From: Caulobacter sp. Root343
GTDB taxonomy: Bacteria > Pseudomonadota > Alphaproteobacteria > Caulobacterales > Caulobacteraceae
Reading direction: 5' to 3'
Length of the DNA: 64,000 nt
Assembly: GCF_001425745.1 (NCBI RefSeq)
Contig: NZ_LMDF01000011.1
Coordinates: forward strand, 50,260-114,259
Shown: piece after piece, positions 59,214 through 64,000 of the stretch
Layout of the letters: every line of letters begins with the position of its first letter
Position numbering within the stretch: position 1 is the stretch's first letter
Made by a program: the position numbers and the translations under genes
Notes under the pieces: generated by a model
Database searches by the model: none
Told to the model about the DNA's origin: nothing
Seen by the model: the letters and a program-made list of their open reading frames with translations, nothing else

Positions 59214-60434
59214 TCAGCCGCGACGGAGGGGCAGAACTTCCACGACGTCGTTCGCCGAAACGGCCGGCGCGCCGGCCCGCCGGCGCAACAGGGCGTCGGC
59301 CCGCGAGAACACGCCGACCAGCGAGGAATCCTGATCCGGGAAGGCTTTGGCGACCGTTCGGCCCTCGGCGTCGACCGACAGGACCGCCCGCATCCAGTGC
59401 TCGCGCGGGCCGGTGGCGGGCAGGGGCTCGGCCAGCCGGGCGGCGACCAGGCGCGGCTCGGCGTCGGCGCCCGACAGGGACGCCAGCAGCGGCCGCAGGA
59501 ACAGCTCGGCGCAGACCATGGCCGAGGCTGGGTTGCCGGGCAGGCCCAGAACCCGGCGGCTATCGGAGAGCCGTCCGAACCAGGTCGGCTTGCCCGGGCG
59601 GACCGCGACCGTCTCGACGGCGAGCTCCAGGCCCAGAGTGCGCAGGGCCGGCTTGACCAGGTCGTGGTCGCCGACCGAGGCGCCGCCGATGGTGACGATC
59701 AGGTCGGCGTCCACCGGCGCCACGGCAGCGGCGATCGCCTCAGCGTCGTCGGCCGCAGCGGTCAGGCGGACGGCCTCGCCGCCCCAGGCCTGGATCAGGG
59801 CCACGAGGCTGAACGAGCCGCTCTCGAAGATCTGGTCGGGACGGGGCGCTCCGCCGGGCGGGACCAGCTCGTCGCCGGTGGCCAGGATCGCCACGCGCGG
59901 CCGGCGGGCGACCGGAACCCTTGCCAGGCCGGCCGAGGCGACCAGGCCCAGCCGCCAGGGATCGATGACCTGGCCGGGCGCCAGCAAGGCGTCGCCGGCT
60001 TTGAAGTCGCCGCCGGCGGGGCGGATGTTGGACTTGGGATCCTCGCCGGCTTCGAAGCGGACGGCGTCGCCCTCGCGGACGGCCTCTTCCTGGATGATCA
60101 CCAGGTCAGCGCCGGCCGGGACCGGGGCGCCGGTGAAGATGCGAACCGCCTCGCCGGCCTCGACGGCTCGCGCGAAGGCCTTGCCCGCCGCGCTCTCGCC
60201 GGCGATCGCGAAAGCCTTGCCGGACGTGTAATCCGCGCGACGGATCGCCCAGCCGTCCATGGCCGAGGCGTCGAACGGCGGCTGAGGGCGCGAGGCGACG
60301 ACGGGTTCGGCCAGCACGCGGCCCAGGCTGTCGGCGATGGTGACGGTCTCGACGCCCAGGCGCGCGACGCCGTCCAGCATCCGGGCGCGGGCGTCCTCGA
60401 CGGTGAGGTTCTTGAGGTTGGTGGGATCAGCCAT
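59214..60434 (-). CDS. moeA: molybdopterin molybdotransferase
   Basis: MoeA inserts molybdate into adenylylated molybdopterin. The 406-residue protein shows FDASAMDGWAIRRADY, RIFTGAPVPAGADLVIIQEE, ILATGDELVPPGG, TIGGASVGDHDLV, VRPGKPTWFGR and LGLPGNPASAMVCAEL. No other moa or mob gene is near. It starts 89 nt before the dehydratase and is upstream on the same strand as fpr with a multi-hairpin repeat between. Confidence 0.95.
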   Translation of the reverse strand: MADPTNLKNLTVEDARARMLDGVARLGVETVTIADSLGRVLAEPVVASRPQPPFDASAMDGWAIRRADYTSGKAFAIAGESAAGKAFARAVEAGEAVRIFTGAPVPAGADLVIIQEEAVREGDAVRFEAGEDPKSNIRPAGGDFKAGDALLAPGQVIDPWRLGLVASAGLARVPVARRPRVAILATGDELVPPGGAPRPDQIFESGSFSLVALIQAWGGEAVRLTAAADDAEAIAAAVAPVDADLIVTIGGASVGDHDLVKPALRTLGLELAVETVAVRPGKPTWFGRLSDSRRVLGLPGNPASAMVCAELFLRPLLASLSGADAEPRLVAARLAEPLPATGPREHWMRAVLSVDAEGRTVAKAFPDQDSSLVGVFSRADALLRRRAGAPAVSANDVVEVLPLRRG

Positions 60435-60454
60435 GCGTCCCCTTCGTAACAGAT

Positions 60455-60655
60455 CCCTCTCTCTGAGAGAGAGGGAGGGGCCCGCCGCGAAGCGGTGGGA
60501 GGGTGAGAGGTTACACCGCTGCCGCGAAATCCTGGATCTTGCGTACCAGGTTCCTAGCTTCGTTCGTCTTCGCCGGAGTTTCGTTCTGAGAGGGCGTACC
60601 CTCTCACCCTCCCACGCCAGGGGCGTGGACCCCTCCCTCTCTCCATGAGAGAGGG
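60455..60655. repeat. foldback pair of multi-hairpin repeats
   Basis: Two inverted copies lie at 60455-60510 and 60599-60655. Each has the hairpin CCCTCTCTC/GAGAGAGGG with a 3-nt loop, GGGG, then a second hairpin whose sequence differs but pairing is kept. The 88-bp centre has no gene. The element fills the gap between fpr and moeA. Confidence 0.8.
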
Positions 60656-60662
60656 TTTTTAC

Positions 60663-61493
60663 TTACCCCACGAACGCCCGCTCGATCACGAAGTCGCCCG
60701 GGTCGGCGTTGGAGCCTTCCTTCAGGCCATGGGCCTCGAGCAGGGCGGCGGTGTCCTTGATCATGGCCATCGAGCCGCACAGCATGGCGCGGTCGTGCTC
60801 GGGGTCGAACTTCACCTGGTCCAGGCCGAGGTCGCGGAAGATCTGGCCGGAGGTGATCAGGTCGGTGAAGCGGCCCTGGCGCTCGAACGGCTCGCGGGTC
60901 ACGGTCGGATAGTAGGTCAGCTGGGCCTTGGCCTCGTCGCCGACCAGCGGGTCGTCGTGGATCTCGGCCGTGAACAGGTCGCGATAGGCCAGTTCCTGCA
61001 CCTCGCGCACGCCGTGGGCGACGATCACCCGCTCGAAACGGGCGTAGGCGTCGGGGTCGCGAGCCACCGACAGCCAAGGCGCCAGGCCCGTGCCGGTGCC
61101 GAACAGGAACAGGCGCTTGCCCGGGCGGACGGCGTCCAAAACCAGGGTGCCGGTCGGCTTCTTGCCCAACAGGACCTCGTCGCCTTCCTGGATCAGCTGC
61201 AGGCGCGAGGTCAGCGGGCCGTCGGGGACCTTGATCGAGAAGAATTCCAGCTCCTCGGCGAAGTGCGGCGAGGCCACCGAATAGGCGCGCAGGATCGGCT
61301 TCTTCTCGCCCAGTTCCTCGCGCGGCGGCAGGCCGATCATCACGAACTCGCCCGAGCGGAAGCGTAAGCTGGCCGGACGGGTGATCGCGAAGCTGAACAG
61401 CCGGTCGGTCCAGTGCTTGACCCACAGCACCTTCTCGACGTGGTGCGGGGCTTCCTTCACGGGGGGCGTGGGAACGGTCGCGGTGGCCGTCAT
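60663..61493 (-). CDS. fpr: ferredoxin--NADP reductase
   Basis: This 276-residue flavoprotein exchanges electrons between NADPH and ferredoxin or flavodoxin. The FAD-binding motif is ILRAYSVASPH; the NADP motif is FLFGTGTGLAPWLSVARDPD; VMIGLPPRE and MLCGSMAMIKD are typical of bacterial FPR. The C-terminus is GDFVIERAFVG. The N-terminal about 12 residues are Thr/Pro-rich. The start is at 61493. Confidence 0.93.
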   Translation of the reverse strand: MTATATVPTPPVKEAPHHVEKVLWVKHWTDRLFSFAITRPASLRFRSGEFVMIGLPPREELGEKKPILRAYSVASPHFAEELEFFSIKVPDGPLTSRLQLIQEGDEVLLGKKPTGTLVLDAVRPGKRLFLFGTGTGLAPWLSVARDPDAYARFERVIVAHGVREVQELAYRDLFTAEIHDDPLVGDEAKAQLTYYPTVTREPFERQGRFTDLITSGQIFRDLGLDQVKFDPEHDRAMLCGSMAMIKDTAALLEAHGLKEGSNADPGDFVIERAFVG

Positions 61494-61993
61494 CTGAACT
61501 CTTGTGTCCTGTGCGCGCGCTCGGCGCGGAAGAAGCGCCAGCCCTCGTTGAAACTCAAGGGGGCGGCGCGGATGAAGCCGCCTTGGCCCTCTGGCGGCGC
61601 CTGTCTCATGTGAGCATGGCCGTCTTGATGTCAACGCGGGTTGTCTAAAGCGGACTTCGGAAAATCTGGACGCGCCGGCGGCGCGAAACCGCTGTGTCGG
61701 GAAGTCGTAAGATCACGCGAGTATTCGAGTGGAACAGAAAGCACCGTCTCGGTCCGCGAACAGTCGTTCAGATGAGAAAGAGTGTCATCTGAGGTCGGCA
61801 AGAGATTGCGCGGTTCGCGCCAGAGTTCTGAAACCCCGTGCGCCTGTCGTCCGGTTAAGGACAATCTTTTTCCCAAACCGCGAAACCGCCGCACCGCTTT
61901 TTCGAAAACGTCAAAAATGTGATTGCCGGGTCTCCAAACGAGGCGCAGACTTCGTTTTGCTTCGTTCGCGGAGCCAACGATACGGAGGAACGT
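61494..61993. other. 500-bp region with no supported gene
   Basis: No coding region or RNA was recognised here. It has locally lower GC than its neighbours (for example 61863-61920, rich in A and T), consistent with promoter DNA. The GGAGGA site of the lipoprotein lies at 61984-61989. Confidence 0.5.
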
Positions 61994-62419
61994 ATGCGGG
62001 TATGGTTCGTAGGGGCCGCCGCGGCGGCCGGTCTGTTAGCGTTTGGGTTGGCTGGTTGCAGCGACGGCGGCGCGAAGACGAAAGTCGCGCAAGCCAATCA
62101 AGTTGTCGTCGAAGGAACACCTATCACGGCGTCGGGCTGCGTGCGGCCCGTCGAAAAGACCAATTGCCTCGTCGTGAAGGGTCGCGGCGGCGGCTATTAT
62201 GACATCAGCTCCGCCAGTCCAGCGCCCGACCTGTCCAAGGGCGTGGCGGTGTCGCTGCGCGGCACGGACAGCGGCAAGAACACTCAGTGCGGACGTGAGC
62301 TGACGAACATCAAGTTCAGCTACCTGGGCATTCAGTGTGGCGCGACCTTGCCGGCCAGTGCGTCCACGGACGCCGATAAGGACAAGGCGGCCAAGACCAA
62401 GACCGAGAAGGCCGGCTGA
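61994..62419 (+). CDS. small predicted lipoprotein
   Basis: This 141-residue protein has a type II signal ending in the lipobox LAGC with Cys22. The mature part has Cys in SGCVRPVEKTNCLVV, then TQCGREL and GIQCGAT, probably forming disulfides, then a charged Ala/Lys tail (STDADKDKAAKTKTEKAG). A strong GGAGGA at 61984-61989 precedes ATG 61994. The family is not recognised; some features resemble small outer-membrane lipoproteins with a DUF5818-like fold. Confidence 0.8.
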   Translation: MRVWFVGAAAAAGLLAFGLAGCSDGGAKTKVAQANQVVVEGTPITASGCVRPVEKTNCLVVKGRGGGYYDISSASPAPDLSKGVAVSLRGTDSGKNTQCGRELTNIKFSYLGIQCGATLPASASTDADKDKAAKTKTEKAG

Positions 62420-62441
62420 TCTAGCCGCCTTCCGGATGACC

Positions 62442-62636
62442 TCAACCCTCGCCGGAGCCCGGATCGGTCCGGGTCTTCGGCGAACGGACGCTGTCGGCCG
62501 CGCCCCGCGGCTCGGTGGCCGGCCGGGGAGGCTGTCCTTCCCGAGGCGCGGACCGCTGGTTCTCGTGCTCGACCTCCCGATTCGACGGGCGGCCGGAGGA
62601 AGAAGGCTGTGAGGGCTGGCTGGAGATCGTCGGCAT
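62442..62636 (-). CDS. doubtful small hypothetical protein
   Basis: This is a 64-residue frame (MPTISSQPSQPSSSGRPSNR ...) with high third-position GC and a plausible disordered sequence. There is no Shine-Dalgarno sequence and no domain. It fills part of an otherwise empty 500-bp gap (62420-62921). Confidence 0.3.
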   Translation of the reverse strand: MPTISSQPSQPSSSGRPSNREVEHENQRSAPREGQPPRPATEPRGAADSVRSPKTRTDPGSGEG

Positions 62637-62790
62637 GGAAGGGTAACGCCCGATCCGAGCCTTCGATCCTGTCGCGAATCTCGTGCGAGATCGGCCCGGA
62701 ACCCCGTCCACGAACGCCGCCTACAACCCGGCCGCCAACGCGGCCCATTGGCCTGAAACGCCGCGAACCCGCCAAACCTCAGCGCGCCGC

Positions 62791-62819
62791 TTGCCCGCCG
62801 GGTGCGACCCTGCTAAATG
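62791..62819 (+). promoter_or_regulatory. putative housekeeping promoter of tRNA-Trp / secE
   Basis: TTGCCCG (62791-62797), 14 bp and GCTAAATG (62812-62819) match the Caulobacter consensus TTGACGS-N10-14-GCTANAWC in 12 of 14 defined positions. The tRNA starts about 100 bp downstream. Confidence 0.5.
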
Positions 62820-62921
62820 GCGCGGCTCTGGCGACTGGACGTGGCGCGTCGAGGCTGCAAAGCCCTCTGGCGCGCTGTCTGTCTCCGGGTGTCCGTCAGC
62901 CCGAAAGGGCGGTCGGTCTGC

Positions 62922-62997
62922 AGGAGTGTAGCTCAGCTGGTAGAGCGTCGGTCTCCAAAACCGAAAGTCGTGGGTTCGAGTCCCCCCACTCCTGCCA
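62922..62997 (+). tRNA. tRNA-Trp (CCA)
   Basis: The sequence is AGGAGTGTAGCTCAGCTGG, with the anticodon arm TCGGT-CTCCAAA-ACCGA and anticodon CCA. The 3' end is CACTCCT-G-CCA with CCA encoded. The gene is 76 nt. The T stem reads GTGGG/CCCCC, leaving one T-C mismatch. secE follows 64 nt later, the usual alphaproteobacterial order. Confidence 0.97.
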
Positions 62998-63061
62998 CTA
63001 TATGTTTGCGACGGGTCGGCTTCCGGCCTCGTCACATTTGAAAGTCGTGAGCCTCTAAAGC

Positions 63062-63379
63062 ATGGCCAGGAAACCGGGATCCAGCCCGTCCGCGATCAAG
63101 TCCCGCGCCGCCAAGACGGCCGCGGCGATGGCGCCCGCTGGCGCAGCCGCGACGAGCGCCGCCCCCGCCGCCCCGAAGAAGCGCACCAGCCCGGTGCAGT
63201 TCTTCCGCGAGGTCCGCGCCGAGACCCGCAAGATCACCTGGACCACCCGCAAGGAGACCTGGATCACCTCGGTGATGGTCTTCATCATGGTGGTGATGGC
63301 GTCGCTGTTCTTCCTCGCCGTCGACGGCGGTCTGGGCTTCGCCGTGAACCAGCTTCTGAAGCTGGCCACCTCGGGATAA
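63062..63379 (+). CDS. secE: preprotein translocase subunit SecE
   Basis: SecE stabilises the SecYEG channel. This 105-residue form has an Ala/Lys/Pro-rich N-terminal extension (about 40 residues) and then the conserved SPVQFFREVRAETRKITWTT and RKETWITSVMVFIMVVMASL, a single membrane helix. nusG follows 9 nt downstream in the classical arrangement. Confidence 0.95.
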   Translation: MARKPGSSPSAIKSRAAKTAAAMAPAGAAATSAAPAAPKKRTSPVQFFREVRAETRKITWTTRKETWITSVMVFIMVVMASLFFLAVDGGLGFAVNQLLKLATSG

Positions 63380-63388
63380 GATAGAGCG

Positions 63389-63946
63389 ATGAGCACCGAA
63401 ACCGCCTCGAACCCGAACCACAAGTGGTACATCGTCCACGCCTACTCGAATTTCGAGAAGAAGGTGGCCGAGAGCATCCGCGAGCAGGCCAAGAACCAGG
63501 GCCTGGAGGAGAACTTCTCCGAGATCCTGGTGCCGACCGAAGAGGTCGTCGAGATCCGCCGCGGCCGTAAGGTCAACGCCGAGCGCAAGTTCTTCCCGGG
63601 CTACGTCCTGGTGAAGATGAACCTCTCGGACGAGGCCTATCACCTGATCAAGAACACCCCGAAGGTGACGGGCTTCCTGGGCAGCGGCTCCAAGCCGATG
63701 CCGGTCTCCGAAAAGGAAGTCCAGCGCATCGTCGGCGCCATCGAGGAAGGCGTCGCCGCCCCGAAGGCCGTGGTGCTGTACGAAGTGGGCGAGAACGTCC
63801 GCGTCACCGACGGCCCGTTCGCCAGCTTCAACGGCTCGGTCGAATATGTCGACGAGGAGAAGGCCCGCCTGCGGGTCACCGTCTCGATCTTCGGCCGCGC
63901 CACCCCGGTCGAGCTGGAATACAGCCAGGTCGAAAAGATCGCCTGA
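63389..63946 (+). CDS. nusG: transcription termination/antitermination protein NusG
   Basis: NusG binds RNA polymerase, and the KOW domain contacts Rho or ribosomal S10. The 185-residue protein has the NGN domain (KWYIVHAYSNFEKKVAES, FPGYVLVKMNL, GFLGSGSKPMPV) and C-terminal KOW (VTDGPFASFNGSVEYVDEEK). A hairpin at 63975-64000 lies downstream, and rplK would be expected next. Confidence 0.96.
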   Translation: MSTETASNPNHKWYIVHAYSNFEKKVAESIREQAKNQGLEENFSEILVPTEEVVEIRRGRKVNAERKFFPGYVLVKMNLSDEAYHLIKNTPKVTGFLGSGSKPMPVSEKEVQRIVGAIEEGVAAPKAVVLYEVGENVRVTDGPFASFNGSVEYVDEEKARLRVTVSIFGRATPVELEYSQVEKIA

Positions 63947-63974
63947 TCCTTCGCTCGAACTGAAGCTTTCGAAA

Positions 63975-64000
63975 GCCCCGCGCCGGCAACGGCGCGGGGC
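63975..64000 (+). terminator. hairpin terminator (edge of window)
   Basis: An 11-bp stem GCCCCGCGCCG / CGGCGCGGGGC with a GCAA tetraloop ends exactly at the window edge. The T-tail, if present, is beyond it. It lies 28 nt after nusG. Confidence 0.7.

Noticed and set aside
1..64000. CRISPR array, prophage, insertion sequence or defence island
   Set aside because: No regularly spaced direct repeats, transposase, integrase or phage structural motifs were found.

Overview
The window looks like a chromosomal segment of a Caulobacter-type alphaproteobacterium. GC is high (roughly two thirds by eye) and many genes are joined by 4-nt ATGA or GTGA overlaps. Several alphaproteobacterial hallmarks are present: a DUF4908 protein, a PhaR/PhbAB polyhydroxybutyrate set, a metX-metW pair, and tRNA-Trp followed by secE and nusG. 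No prophage, insertion sequence, CRISPR array or rRNA operon was seen. This reads as core and metabolic chromosome with small accessory patches.

Layout. 1-3.3 kb: glycan utilisation, with a frameshifted GH2 beta-galactosidase (5' end outside the window) and a secreted GH43 enzyme. 3.3-9.4 kb: small conserved proteins, an isoaspartyl methyltransferase fused to an erythromycin-esterase domain, Tag glycosylase, a secreted protein with a duplicated Pro/Gly module, a Tat-exported hydrolase and YgfZ. 9.4-13.7 kb: a family 9 glycosyltransferase, a dihydroorotase-type amidohydrolase, and a coupled YCII/ECF sigma pair. 14-25 kb: acyl-CoA and aromatic-type catabolism, with a feruloyl-CoA synthetase-like ligase, a ThDP enzyme, MBL hydrolase, MarR, enoyl-CoA hydratase and two SDRs. 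An unusual cysteine-repeat secreted protein interrupts it at 17.5-18.9 kb. 25-33.3 kb: MFS, GNAT, Nudix, CCA-adding enzyme, amidotransferase, di-haem cytochrome, a TetR/O-methyltransferase divergent pair, GST. 33.5-35.6 kb: tRNA-Arg(ACG) and gamma-glutamyltransferase.

35.6-40.0 kb is a tightly coupled minus-strand operon: SixA-like phosphatase, DUF952, pyrD, VTT membrane protein, orphan histidine kinase and a small protein. 40.1-44.2 kb holds metX-metW-EEP phosphatase and a phospholipase D. 44.3-51 kb: an MFS with His clusters, a PII protein, methyltransferase, glyoxalase II, cupin and regulators. 51-54.4 kb: polyhydroxybutyrate genes phbB, phbA and phaR. 54.4-61.5 kb: a second thiolase, hemF, a WbpM/FlmA-like sugar dehydratase, moeA and ferredoxin-NADP reductase. 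62-64 kb: a lipoprotein, tRNA-Trp, secE, nusG and a terminator.

Most notable for follow-up: the five-repeat Cys-rich exported protein (17507-18856); a palindromic promoter-operator before marR; a tfoX-like gene whose start and stop codons are both shared with its neighbours; two intergenic repeat families (three REP-like copies, and multi-hairpin elements at 13.9 and 60.5 kb); the methyltransferase-esterase fusion; and the broken beta-galactosidase. I did not identify a convincing, entirely new multi-gene system. All functional calls are by reading motifs; no database search was run.
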